A DNA stretch of 64,000 bases, taken from assembly GCF_000722875.1 (NCBI RefSeq), contig NZ_JFHR01000026.1, forward strand, positions 1-64,000, read 5' to 3'. Source of the DNA: Sphingobium chlorophenolicum (GTDB taxonomy: Bacteria > Pseudomonadota > Alphaproteobacteria > Sphingomonadales > Sphingomonadaceae). How positions within the stretch are numbered: the stretch's first letter is position 1; the number at the start of each line of letters is the position of its first letter. Positions 18,757-26,941 of this stretch are shown one piece after another. The notes beneath the pieces are model-generated. The model was not told the origin of the DNA and made no database searches. It saw only the letters and a list, made by a program, of their open reading frames with translations. The position numbers and the translations under genes are program-made.

Positions 18757-19420
18757 AGGCGGGCGCGCTCAATACCAGCCGCACCAGCTTCTCTACGTCG
18801 GCAAGCAGCGTTTCCAAGTCCAGCGCCGGCTGTTCCTGACCGAACCCATGTTTGTCGAACAGGGCCACCGCGTTCCACATCATCGTTCCCGCCATCGCTA
18901 TGCGCGCGCGGCCCAATTGCGGCGGCAACCAGCCCAGCGCGGCGTGCAGCCGTTCCAGCAGAGCCGCGATGCTGGGTGCGCCGGGCCGTGGCACGCGCGC
19001 ATCGAACGGATCGCTGAGCAGGCCTGCCCCGCTCATATGCATCATGAAGCGGATATGGGCATGCGGCGCCTGTTCGTCATGCAGCAGGAAATAGGGCCGC
19101 ATCATGCATCGCCAGGCGGTGAAGGCGTCGAGGGAATCCAGAGACGGCCCGCTTTCCCGGATCATGCGTGAACGGTCCGCCTCCGTATCCTGCAACCGCA
19201 TGTCCACGACGGTGCGCAACAATTCCTCCACGCTGCCGAAATGATAGCTGACGGCGGCGGTGTTCTTCTGCCCGGCGGCGATCGCGACGGCGCGCAGCGT
19301 CGCCACGCCGATGCCGGACTGAGCCACCAGCGTCTCCGCCGCAAGGCAAAGCTGCCGCCGGGTGGTTTCGCTGCGGGAGTTGGAAGCCATCGCGACGCTT
19401 TTAGCCAGCCTGTGAGCCAT
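18755..19420 (-). CDS. TetR/AcrR family transcriptional regulator
   Basis: A 221-residue regulator. The N-terminal HTH spans about residues 16-65 (RRQLCLAAETLVAQSGIG to NTAAVSYHFGSVEELL). The C-terminal helical domain is similar in layout to the TetR at 4376 but not close in sequence. The ATG at 19420 has GAGGA six bases upstream. A perfect 16-bp palindrome lies 15 bp upstream of its start, between it and the divergent TauD-type dioxygenase gene, implying autoregulation and control of that gene. Confidence 0.87.
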   Translation of the reverse strand: MAHRLAKSVAMASNSRSETTRRQLCLAAETLVAQSGIGVATLRAVAIAAGQKNTAAVSYHFGSVEELLRTVVDMRLQDTEADRSRMIRESGPSLDSLDAFTAWRCMMRPYFLLHDEQAPHAHIRFMMHMSGAGLLSDPFDARVPRPGAPSIAALLERLHAALGWLPPQLGRARIAMAGTMMWNAVALFDKHGFGQEQPALDLETLLADVEKLVRLVLSAPA

Positions 19421-19435
19421 GGCCAGTCCTCATAT

Positions 19436-19451
19436 TAAAGCATTTGCTTTA
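19436..19451. promoter_or_regulatory. Candidate TetR operator, 16-bp palindrome
   Basis: TAAAGCATTTGCTTTA is an inverted repeat with perfect 7-bp arms around a central TT. It lies in the 78-bp divergent spacer between the TetR and TauD-type genes, where an operator controlling both would be expected. Confidence 0.55.
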
Positions 19452-19498
19452 TTTATCGGATCATTTACATTGCGTCCAGAAAATTGAGAGGATTCCCC

Positions 19499-20359
19499 AT
19501 GATCATCAGCGCCATGCCCGGCCCTTTCGGCGCCATCGTCGAAGGCATCGATCTTTCCGTTCCCCAAAGCGACGATATCCTGCGCGGACTGATCGCCGCC
19601 CTGCACGAGCATCAAATTCTGGCGATACGGGGCCAAAGATTGACCGATGCCGATTATGTCGCCTTCGGCCATCAATGGGGCAGGCCCCTGATGTTCCATC
19701 TGCAATCGCACCGGAAGGATGAATTTCCGGAGATGATCCGGATCACCAACGCCGCCGCCACGCCCGAACGCTATCGCGACGGCGCGAAATTCTGGCATCA
19801 GGACAGCAGCTATGAAGCCGTGCCCGCCAGCGTGACCATGTTATATGGCGCGGAAACGCCCGATGAAGGCGGCGAAACGCTGATCGCCAGCACCGCATTG
19901 GCCTATGACGCGCTGGATGACGCCATGAAGGCCAAAATCGATGGCCTTGTCGGGCTGCATTGCCTGGGGGGATCGCCTGCACTGCCGGGTGAGAAGATAC
20001 CGTTCATTCCGGAAAATACGGCGCGGCACGGCATCGTTTCCCATCCGCTGGTGATGCGGCATCCTGTGACGGGACGAAAGGCGCTCTATCTGTCCGGATC
20101 GGCCTTCGGCGCGGAAGGGCTGGAGATTGACGAGGGACGCGCGCTGATCAACGCATTGCGCACCCATTGCACGCAACCGCAATTCGTCACGCGCTATAAG
20201 GTCGAAACCGGCGATATCTTCCTGTGGGACAATTTCCAGGTTCTGCACAGCGCCACGCCGATCGAATATTCCGACGAGCCCGGCAAGCGCCGTCTGCTTT
20301 TCCGGATCAGCACCAAGGGCGTGCCCGCTCTGTGCGATACCGCCGATCTGGCCGCCTGA
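19499..20359 (+). CDS. TauD/TfdA-family Fe(II)/2-oxoglutarate dioxygenase
   Basis: A 286-residue non-haem iron oxygenase. The facial triad is visible as His100-x-Asp102 (FWHQDSSY) and a distal His at about 250 (VLHSATP), with the 2-oxoglutarate-binding Arg in the following KRRLLFRIS. The start at 19499 has AGAGGA seven bases upstream. The family hydroxylates carbons next to sulfonate, ether or carboxyl groups (taurine, 2,4-D) and many terpenoid or alkaloid substrates. It is divergent from a TetR gene and stands alone; it ends four bases from the convergent LysR stop. Confidence 0.9.
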   Translation: MIISAMPGPFGAIVEGIDLSVPQSDDILRGLIAALHEHQILAIRGQRLTDADYVAFGHQWGRPLMFHLQSHRKDEFPEMIRITNAAATPERYRDGAKFWHQDSSYEAVPASVTMLYGAETPDEGGETLIASTALAYDALDDAMKAKIDGLVGLHCLGGSPALPGEKIPFIPENTARHGIVSHPLVMRHPVTGRKALYLSGSAFGAEGLEIDEGRALINALRTHCTQPQFVTRYKVETGDIFLWDNFQVLHSATPIEYSDEPGKRRLLFRISTKGVPALCDTADLAA

Positions 20360-20363
20360 CGCA

Positions 20364-21266
20364 TCAGCCGGGATTGAGGTTCCAGTCGATCCGTTCGGTC
20401 AGGAAGGCCAGCGCAGCCTGCACATGCGGCAGGGCGACGCGATCCGGCGCGCCCATCAGCACGACGGGCAGCCGGGGCCAGCTCAATTCCGGCAGGAGCG
20501 GGACCAGGCGACCGGCATCGATATGGTCGCGGGCCAGCATTTCCAGCGTCTGGCCCACGCCCAGCCCCGCAAGCGTGGCTGACAATATCGCGGCACCGTC
20601 GTTGAAGGTGAAGGCTGTCGGCGGCCGCACCCGAACGGTGCGGTCGCCCTGCCGCAGTTGCAACGGATTTCCGCCCGGCGTTTCCACGCTGGCATAAAGG
20701 ATGGCGCGATGCTGCGCCAGGTCGTCCGCCTCCGCCGGTTGGCCGTGCTGCGCGATATAATCGGGGGATGCCAGGCAGATGAGCCGGGTCGTGCCGAGCG
20801 TCACCGTCTTCCATCCGGTCGGCGGCGCCTCGCCCGCCCGGATGACCAGATCGAAGCCGTCGACGCGGAAGAATGTGCCGCGATCGCCCAGCGTGAGGTC
20901 AAGGATCAGCCGTGGATGCAGCCGCTGGAATTCGGCCAGAGCGGGCATGATGAAGGCCTGCCCCATGGAGGCCGGAGCATCCAGCCGCACGCGCCCCGCA
21001 ATGCCGGCCCCCGGCCGTACCGCCATGTCGGCCGTGGCCACGGCATCCAGCGCGGCCTGCGCATAGGTCAGATAATGCCCGCCCTCCGCCGTCAGGTCCA
21101 CGCGCCGGGTCGAGCGGTTGAACAGCCGCACGCCCAGATGCTCCTCCAGCCGCCGGACGTGCAATGTGACCATGGGCGTCGAGATATTGAGGCGCAGCGC
21201 GGCGCGCGTGAAGGAACCGGCCTCAGCCACCGCGACAAAGGCTTCCATCGCGGTCAGTTGGTCCAT
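20364..21266 (-). CDS. LysR family transcriptional regulator
   Basis: A 300-residue LTTR: N-terminal winged HTH (MDQLTAMEAFVAVAEAGSFTRAALRLNIS, residues 1-60) and a C-terminal periplasmic-binding-like effector domain starting near residue 90 with GRVRLDAPASMG. It is divergent from the SDR-GST-CoA-ligase operon at 21492 and, as is usual for the family, probably controls it. The inducer cannot be predicted. Confidence 0.9.
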   Translation of the reverse strand: MDQLTAMEAFVAVAEAGSFTRAALRLNISTPMVTLHVRRLEEHLGVRLFNRSTRRVDLTAEGGHYLTYAQAALDAVATADMAVRPGAGIAGRVRLDAPASMGQAFIMPALAEFQRLHPRLILDLTLGDRGTFFRVDGFDLVIRAGEAPPTGWKTVTLGTTRLICLASPDYIAQHGQPAEADDLAQHRAILYASVETPGGNPLQLRQGDRTVRVRPPTAFTFNDGAAILSATLAGLGVGQTLEMLARDHIDAGRLVPLLPELSWPRLPVVLMGAPDRVALPHVQAALAFLTERIDWNLNPG

Positions 21267-21346
21267 CGGCTGCTCCTGCGGACCGGGGTGCGAGAATGCA
21301 AGGGATCGGCCATCGACATCAGGTTCAACAAGGGTGTCCGGGCTGT

Positions 21347-21360
21347 GGGTTGGTCAACCC
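21347..21360. promoter_or_regulatory. Inverted repeat in LysR/SDR divergent region
   Basis: GGGTTG-GT-CAACCC, perfect 6-bp arms, midway in the 225-bp spacer between the LysR gene and the SDR operon. Candidate LysR binding site; the family consensus T-N11-A is weak and gives little extra support. Confidence 0.35.
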
Positions 21361-21491
21361 GCGCATCCTATACCGGAATGTGGCGCTGCGCAGTCACCCC
21401 GCCCTTTTCATCGGCCTTTTGATGCTTGTCGCCGCCTGCTTGCCGCATTGCATGCAACCCTGCCACAAACTGGTCAAAAGAGGAGCCCTAG

Positions 21492-22394
21492 ATGAGCGGT
21501 TTTCTGGATGAACGCGCCAATCTGGCCGGGAAAGTAGCAGCGGTCGTCGGTGGGGGCGGCGGCATCGGCGCGGGCATATCGCTGGCGCTGGCAAATGCTG
21601 GTGTCGAACTGGCGATCTGCGATATCGATATGGCTGCGCTGGCCGAAACCGAGGCCGCGATCGCATCCACCGGCGGCAAGGTTGTCGCCATGACCGCCGA
21701 CGCCACGGAGGAAGGCGCGCTCGACGCCTTTTACGACATGGTCGAACGCGCCTGTCCGCGCCTGGACATAGTGGTGAACGTGGCGGGCGGAACGAAGCGG
21801 CAACTGCTTGCCGAAGCCAGCCGCGCCGACATCGCCCGCGATATCCATCGCAATTACGGCTATGTCGTTCAATCGGTGCAGCGCGCCGTGCCGTTGATCA
21901 GGCGATCGGGCGATGGCGGCAGCATCATCAATTTCACCACGATAGAGGCGCATCGCGGCGCGGCCAGCTTTTCGGTCTATGCCGGGGCCAAGGCGGCCAC
22001 CACCAATTTCACCCGATCGATGGCGGTGGAGCTGGGCAAGGACAAGATCCGCGTCAGTTGCATCGCGCCGGACACGACCATGAGCCGGGGCAATATGGAT
22101 GCCATGCCCCCTTCTTTTGCGGAGGGTTTTGCCAGGCTGCCTGCCCATGTCCAGGGCAAGGGTCTGGAAATATATATCCCCAGGGGCGAACAGCCGCCGG
22201 TCGACGCGCTGGCGGATGCCGTGCTGTTCCTGGGTTCCGACCTGTCGACCTTCATATCGGGCATGACGCTGCATGTGGACGGCGGCACCATGGCGGCGGC
22301 GGGCATGCTGGACTGGCCCTTTGGCGATGGCTTCGTGCCCACTCCGCTCGCCGGCACCCTGGCGCGCCTCTATCGCGACGGAGACGATGCGTGA
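21492..22394 (+). CDS. SDR family oxidoreductase
   Basis: A 300-residue short-chain dehydrogenase, longer than usual because of a C-terminal extension after the VDGG motif (MAAAGMLDWPFGDGF onward, about 30 residues). The Gly-rich loop is VVGGGGGIGAGI and the active site YAGAK. AGAGGAG precedes the ATG by seven bases. Its stop overlaps the GTG start of the GST gene (GTGA). It is the first gene of an SDR-GST-CoA-ligase operon likely under the divergent LysR. Confidence 0.87.
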   Translation: MSGFLDERANLAGKVAAVVGGGGGIGAGISLALANAGVELAICDIDMAALAETEAAIASTGGKVVAMTADATEEGALDAFYDMVERACPRLDIVVNVAGGTKRQLLAEASRADIARDIHRNYGYVVQSVQRAVPLIRRSGDGGSIINFTTIEAHRGAASFSVYAGAKAATTNFTRSMAVELGKDKIRVSCIAPDTTMSRGNMDAMPPSFAEGFARLPAHVQGKGLEIYIPRGEQPPVDALADAVLFLGSDLSTFISGMTLHVDGGTMAAAGMLDWPFGDGFVPTPLAGTLARLYRDGDDA

Positions 22395-23041
22395 TCCTTT
22401 ACGCCATCACCCTGTCGCCCTTTGCCGCCCGCGTGCGCCTTGCCCTGCGTATCAAGAAGCTGGATTACGACATGATGCCGCCGCCAGGGGGCAATACGCG
22501 ATCGCCCGAATATCTGGCGATCAATCCGATCGGGAAGTTGCCGGTTTTGGTGACGGACGAAGGTCTGGCGATCGCCGAGTCCGAAACCATCGTCGATTAT
22601 CTGGACGAATATTTTCCCACGCCATCCCTGACGCCTTCCGACACGGCCGAACGGGTGCGGATGCGCAACATCGTCCGCTGTTTCGAACTATATGCGACGC
22701 CCGCCATGTCCCGTCTGTTCAGGCAGATGGACCCCGCGACCCGCGACGAGGCGGTGGTCGCGACCGAAATAGCGAATTGGCGCAACGGCCTGGCGCTGAC
22801 CGACCGGTTCGTGGCCGATGCGGCGTTCGCAGCGGGTGGGGCGATGAGCAAGGCCGACTGCATCCTGCTGCCCAGCCTGCTGCTGTGCGAAGTGGTCGCC
22901 GGGATTTTCGGCCTCGCGGACCCTTTGGCGGAGTGCCCGAATTTGACAGGCTACCGGGACAAGGCCCGGCAGCATCCCGACATGGGCGCGATCTGGACGG
23001 AAACGGCGGAAGCGCTCGCGGCGATGAGATCGGGCCGGTGA
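22391..23041 (+). CDS. Glutathione S-transferase family protein
   Basis: A 216-residue GST: N-terminal thioredoxin-like domain (VILYAITLSPFAARVRLAL, with a Ser in the SPF position where catalytic Ser/Cys lies in zeta/theta/beta-type enzymes; GKLPVLVTDEG with the cis-Pro and AESETIVDYL binding the gamma-glutamyl group) and a C-terminal helical domain. Start is a GTG at 22391 overlapping the SDR stop; the stop overlaps the GTG of the next gene. Sphingomonads use GSTs for ether cleavage, dehalogenation and isomerisation, so a glutathione-dependent step between alcohol oxidation and CoA activation is likely. Confidence 0.88.
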   Translation: MILYAITLSPFAARVRLALRIKKLDYDMMPPPGGNTRSPEYLAINPIGKLPVLVTDEGLAIAESETIVDYLDEYFPTPSLTPSDTAERVRMRNIVRCFELYATPAMSRLFRQMDPATRDEAVVATEIANWRNGLALTDRFVADAAFAAGGAMSKADCILLPSLLLCEVVAGIFGLADPLAECPNLTGYRDKARQHPDMGAIWTETAEALAAMRSGR

Positions 23042-24531
23042 CCATTAGATGGATCGATCCGGCGACGGGACAGCCCCTCGCCGGAACACCGCTGGGCATG
23101 GCGCTGAGCGCCCAGGCAAGGGCGACGCCCGACCGGCCCGCAATGACGATAGGCGGGCAAAGCTGGACCTTCGCGGCCTTCGACGCACTGGCGAACCAGC
23201 GGGCGCAAAGCTTTCTGGCCAAGGGCATGGCAGCAGGGGACCGGGTGATCCTTTCCATGCCCAACCGGGTCGATTATCTGCTCAGCGCCTTTGCTCTATG
23301 GAAGATCGGCGCAACCCCCTGCCCTGTATCGGATCGGCTGAATGAGGAGGAGTTTCGCGCCATCGTCGCATTGTCCGGCGCGCGCCATGTGATCGGCCCC
23401 GTGTCGCTGCCGCGATCGGAAGCGCGGCTGCACGATGTCGATGTCCCCGTCAAGGCGACCTTGCCGGACGCCCCATTGCCGCCCATCATATCCCGGCCCG
23501 GCAAGATCGCCCATAGCGGCGGCAGCACCGGGCGGCCCAAGCTGATCATCGATCCGCTGCCGTCGGTCTGGGGGCCCGACAAGGAGGGATGCCGACGCGG
23601 ACCGCGCCACACGCTGCTCAATCCGGGACCGCTCTATCACTCCGCCCCCTTCAACACGACGACGATGGCAATGGCGCAGGGCACGCATATCGTCTGCATG
23701 GAGCGGTTCGATCCCGTCGAATGGCTGGCGCTGGTGGAGGAGCATCGCGTCACCTATGCCTATCTGGTGCCGACGATGATGACGCGCATAGCGCGGCTGC
23801 CGGAGGCGGTGACCGCTGCGGCGGACCTGTCGTCGATCGAGACGCTGCTGCACATGGCCGCGCCCTGCCCGCCCGACGTCAAGCGATGGTGGATCGACCG
23901 GATCGGCGCGGACCATGTGTGGGAGGTTTATGGCGGCACCGAACGGATCGGCGTGACGACCATCGGCGGCCGGGAATGGCTGGCGCATCCGGGATCGGTC
24001 GGCACCGCCGCGCTGGGTCAGGAAATCCTCATCACCGGCGAGGATGGCAGTCCGCTGGCACAGGGGGAAATCGGCGAGATCCGTTTCCGCAAGAGCGGGG
24101 GAGCCGGAAAAGGCTATGCCTATATCGGCGCCGAAAACCGCATCGTTTCCGACACGGACAGTTTTGGCGACATGGGTTGGCTGGACAAGGACGGATATCT
24201 CTACATCGCGGACCGGCGCACCGACATGATCCTTGTTGGCGGGGTCAACGTCTATCCCGCCGAGATAGAGGCGGCTGTGGAAATGATGCCGGGCGTGTTG
24301 TGCTGCGCGGTCATCGGCCTGCCCGACGCGGACCTGGGCAACAGGGTTCATGCCATCGTGGAACTGGCGCCAGATGTCAGCCCACCGGAGGAGGATAGTT
24401 TCCTGGCGCGGCTGGGCGAAATGATCGGCGGATTGAAACGGCCGCGCTCCGTCGAATTCACGACCGACCCGATCCGCGATCAGGCGGGCAAGGTCAGGCG
24501 GTCGGCCCTGCGCGCTGATCGGATGGCGTGA
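23038..24531 (+). CDS. Acyl-CoA synthetase (AMP-forming), bile acid/crotonobetaine ligase-like
   Basis: A 497-residue ANL-superfamily ligase. The P-loop reads HSGGSTGRPK instead of the common TSGTTGxPK, a variant seen in BaiB/CaiC-type CoA ligases; A5 is YGGTERIG and the hinge/A8 is IADRRTDMILVGGVNVYP. The C-terminal catalytic Lys is near GKVRRSALR. The start is a GTG at 23038 overlapping the GST stop (GTGA). It would activate a carboxylic-acid intermediate to its CoA thioester. A substrate of bile-acid or alicyclic type is only suggested by the motif variant. Confidence 0.87.
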   Translation: MTIRWIDPATGQPLAGTPLGMALSAQARATPDRPAMTIGGQSWTFAAFDALANQRAQSFLAKGMAAGDRVILSMPNRVDYLLSAFALWKIGATPCPVSDRLNEEEFRAIVALSGARHVIGPVSLPRSEARLHDVDVPVKATLPDAPLPPIISRPGKIAHSGGSTGRPKLIIDPLPSVWGPDKEGCRRGPRHTLLNPGPLYHSAPFNTTTMAMAQGTHIVCMERFDPVEWLALVEEHRVTYAYLVPTMMTRIARLPEAVTAAADLSSIETLLHMAAPCPPDVKRWWIDRIGADHVWEVYGGTERIGVTTIGGREWLAHPGSVGTAALGQEILITGEDGSPLAQGEIGEIRFRKSGGAGKGYAYIGAENRIVSDTDSFGDMGWLDKDGYLYIADRRTDMILVGGVNVYPAEIEAAVEMMPGVLCCAVIGLPDADLGNRVHAIVELAPDVSPPEEDSFLARLGEMIGGLKRPRSVEFTTDPIRDQAGKVRRSALRADRMA

Positions 24532-24551
24532 TCCGGCATTAGCATCAGGCG

Positions 24552-24579
24552 GCGGCGGCGGATTTGATTCCGCCGCCGC
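24552..24579. terminator. Hairpin between convergent CoA ligase and E2 genes
   Basis: Eleven-base GC-rich stem (CGGCGGCGGA / TCCGCCGCCG plus one closing pair) with a 6-nt loop between the convergent stop codons; no clear U-tract. Confidence 0.5.
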
Positions 24580-24601
24580 GCCGATGATCGCGATATGTCC
24601 G

Positions 24602-25345
24602 TCAGGCGAAGAGGTCCGCCGACGCCAGCCTGTCAGCGATGAAGCGGCAGAAGCGCGCCGCATCCGCACCGTTGATCACGCGATGATCGTAGCTGAGCGA
24701 CAGCGGCAGCATCTGGCGCCAGTCGATCCCCCCGTCATCCGCTGGAACCGGGACGGGACGGGCGCGGGTGACGCCCAGGATCGCGACTTCGGGGGCGTTG
24801 ACGATGGGCGTGAAACCGGTGCCGCCAATATGGCCCAGCGACGTCAATGTGATGCAACCGCCGGACATTTCCGCCATGGACAGGCCCTTGGTCCGTGCCT
24901 TGTCCGACAGGGCGACAATCTCTTCGGCGATCTGCGTCACGGACTTGCGGTCGCAATCCCGGATCACCGGCACCAGCAACCCGCCGGGCGTATCCACCGC
25001 CACGCCGACATGCACATATTTCTTGAGCGTCAGCATGCCGCTCGCCGGATCGAGCGAGGCGTTGAATTGCGGGAAGGCAGCCAGGCCATCCGCCAGCGCC
25101 TTCACCAGCAGCGGCACGGCGGTCAGCTTCGTGCCGCCTGCGGCGTTATGCGCCTTGCGCCGTTCCTCCAGTGCGGTGATGTCCGCATCGTCCTGATGCG
25201 TGACATGCGGAATGGCGACCCAGTTGCGGCCCAGAAATGCCGCGACGAACTTCTGGATCTTGCTGAGGGGGCGCTGTTCCACCTCTCCGAAGACAGAGAA
25301 ATCGCCGGTGGGCCAGGGGGCAAGACCTGCGAGGAGATCGCTCAT
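24602..25345 (-). CDS. 2-oxoacid dehydrogenase E2 catalytic core without lipoyl domain
   Basis: A 247-residue protein equal to the C-terminal acyltransferase core of dihydrolipoyl acyltransferases. It starts with GDFSVFGEVEQRPLSKIQK and RNWVAIPHVTHQDDADIT and ends with the catalytic SYDHRVINGADAARF. The lipoyl and peripheral-subunit-binding domains that normally precede the core are missing; a free lipoyl protein is encoded at 25665. It should transfer the acyl group to CoA within an E1-E2-E3 complex. The start overlaps the stop of the small protein upstream (ATGA). E3 is not encoded here. Confidence 0.9.
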   Translation of the reverse strand: MSDLLAGLAPWPTGDFSVFGEVEQRPLSKIQKFVAAFLGRNWVAIPHVTHQDDADITALEERRKAHNAAGGTKLTAVPLLVKALADGLAAFPQFNASLDPASGMLTLKKYVHVGVAVDTPGGLLVPVIRDCDRKSVTQIAEEIVALSDKARTKGLSMAEMSGGCITLTSLGHIGGTGFTPIVNAPEVAILGVTRARPVPVPADDGGIDWRQMLPLSLSYDHRVINGADAARFCRFIADRLASADLFA

Positions 25346-25659
25346 ATACGGTCCGGACCTGTCGGCTTGAAAAATGCGAAGCGCGGACTTTCCATGTCTA
25401 TGGAATCGGTAAGCCGCATCGTCGGCGCCGCAGCGAACACGCTCTCCAGCAAGGCTGCCGGATCGTCGGTTTCCACCTCATAATCGGCGACGAACACGCC
25501 GGTTTCGGTCCCCGTCATGTCCAGTTCCCTGTAGCGGGTGCAGGATCGAACGCCCGGCAACCGGCACATCTCGACGGAGTGGACCTCATCATACCAGCGG
25601 TCATATTCTGCCTCGCGCCCGGCTACCGCGCGCGAGGTGACATGCAGGATATAGCGCAT
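25342..25659 (-). CDS. Small dimeric alpha-beta-barrel (EthD-like) protein
   Basis: A 105-residue protein beginning MRYILHVTSRAV and containing WYDEVHSVEMCRLPGV, the pattern of the ferredoxin-like dimeric alpha-beta-barrel (EthD/antibiotic-monooxygenase-like) families. It has no recognisable catalytic residues that would fix a reaction. It is embedded in the 2-oxoacid dehydrogenase operon, five bases after the lipoyl gene and overlapping the E2 gene, so it is coexpressed and possibly a pathway-specific accessory. Confidence 0.7.
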   Translation of the reverse strand: MRYILHVTSRAVAGREAEYDRWYDEVHSVEMCRLPGVRSCTRYRELDMTGTETGVFVADYEVETDDPAALLESVFAAAPTMRLTDSIDMESPRFAFFKPTGPDRI

Positions 25660-25664
25660 CGGAT

Positions 25665-25895
25665 TTACTCGATGGTCGCCAGAAGGGTGCCGACCTCATA
25701 GGTTTCGCCGATCTGGGCGATGATCTTGAGGGTGCCGCTTGCGGGGCTTTCCACTTCCTGGGTCGATTTCTCCGACTCCAGCGCGTAGAGCGGCTGGCCT
25801 TCGACGGCCTGACCGCCATCTTCCACCAGCCATTCGGCCAGCGTGCCTTCGTTCATCGAAAAGCCAATCTTGGGCAGCAATACTTCAACAGCCAT
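25665..25895 (-). CDS. Free-standing lipoyl-domain protein
   Basis: A complete 76-residue biotinyl/lipoyl domain: PKIGFSMNEGTLAEWLVEDG, then the hairpin ALESEKSTQEVESPASG with the predicted lipoylated Lys43 (E-K-S context), ending ETYEVGTLLATIE. It is the length of a single domain with no linker, so it acts as a mobile acyl carrier shuttling between the E1 and E2 proteins of the same operon. Start 20 bp after E1 beta. Confidence 0.92.
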   Translation of the reverse strand: MAVEVLLPKIGFSMNEGTLAEWLVEDGGQAVEGQPLYALESEKSTQEVESPASGTLKIIAQIGETYEVGTLLATIE

Positions 25896-25915
25896 TGGGA
25901 ACTCCCTGAGCGAAA

Positions 25916-26941
25916 TTAGGATTTGATGAGGGCCTCGGCCGCCGCGACGATGTCGGCGGTCTGCGGGGCGAATGCGGTTTCCAGCGGTTTGGAGAATGGC
26001 ACCGGGCAGAAGGCGCCGCCCAGCCGCTTCACAGGGGCCTTGAGCCTGCCGAACAGTTGCTCGTTCAGCACCGCCGCGATTTCCGCGCCAGCGCCGAAGG
26101 GCGTCACTGCCTCATGCACGATGATGGCGCGCCCGGTCTTGGCGACCGACTTCACCACCGTTTCCTGATCCCATGGCGCGATGGTGCGCAGGTCGATCAG
26201 TTCGGCGGAAATGCCGGCCTCCCTGAGTTTCGCGACGGCGGGCGTCGCCTCCTGGATCATGCGGGCATAGGCGATGATGGTGACGTCGCTGCCTTCGCTC
26301 AGCACATTGGCCTTGCCGATGGGCACGCGATGGCCCTTTTCCGGCGCTTCGGCGGGCGACCAATAGGTCGGCAGATTTTCGATGAACAGCACCGGATCGG
26401 GATCATCGATGGCGCTGCGCATCAGGCCATAGGCGTCCTGCGGGCTGGAAGGCGCGACGACCTTGATGCCTGCGGTGTGCGCGAACCAGGCTTCCAGATA
26501 GTCGCAATGCTGCCCGCCGCTGGCAAAGCCGGTGCCGGTCATCGTCCGGATGACGATAGGCACATGGGTCTGCCCGCCGGACATGAAGCGCAGCTTCGCC
26601 GCATGGTTGACGATCATGTCCATCGCCACGGTCGTGAAATTCATCAGCATGATCTCGGCAATGGGCTTGAAGCCCACCAGACTCGCGCCGATGGCCGCGC
26701 CGATGATCGCCTGTTCGGAAATGGGGGTGGAGCGCACGCGATGTTCGCCAAAGCGCGACGAAAGCCCCTTGGTGACGCCGCAAACGCCGCCTTCCTCCGG
26801 GTCGGCCAGGTCTTCGCCCAACGCGATGACATTCTCATCCTCCTCCATCGCATCCGCGATGGCGGCGTTGATGCCCTGAAGGATATTCGCCTTGGCGGCC
26901 TTCGCGCTATTTGCGGGGGCCATTGGGGTTTCGGCGTTCAT
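25916..26941 (-). CDS. 2-oxoacid dehydrogenase E1 beta subunit
   Basis: A 341-residue transketolase-like beta subunit of a pyruvate/acetoin/branched-chain type dehydrogenase: pyrimidine-binding domain with ALGEDLADPEEGGVCGVTKGL and TPISEQAIIGAAIGASLVG, then the transketolase C-terminal domain (ISAELIDLRTIAPWDQETVVKSV). Its start and the E1 alpha stop share one base (TGATG). It forms an alpha2beta2 thiamine-diphosphate enzyme with the upstream gene and decarboxylates a 2-oxoacid onto the lipoyl protein. Confidence 0.93.
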   Translation of the reverse strand: MNAETPMAPANSAKAAKANILQGINAAIADAMEEDENVIALGEDLADPEEGGVCGVTKGLSSRFGEHRVRSTPISEQAIIGAAIGASLVGFKPIAEIMLMNFTTVAMDMIVNHAAKLRFMSGGQTHVPIVIRTMTGTGFASGGQHCDYLEAWFAHTAGIKVVAPSSPQDAYGLMRSAIDDPDPVLFIENLPTYWSPAEAPEKGHRVPIGKANVLSEGSDVTIIAYARMIQEATPAVAKLREAGISAELIDLRTIAPWDQETVVKSVAKTGRAIIVHEAVTPFGAGAEIAAVLNEQLFGRLKAPVKRLGGAFCPVPFSKPLETAFAPQTADIVAAAEALIKS

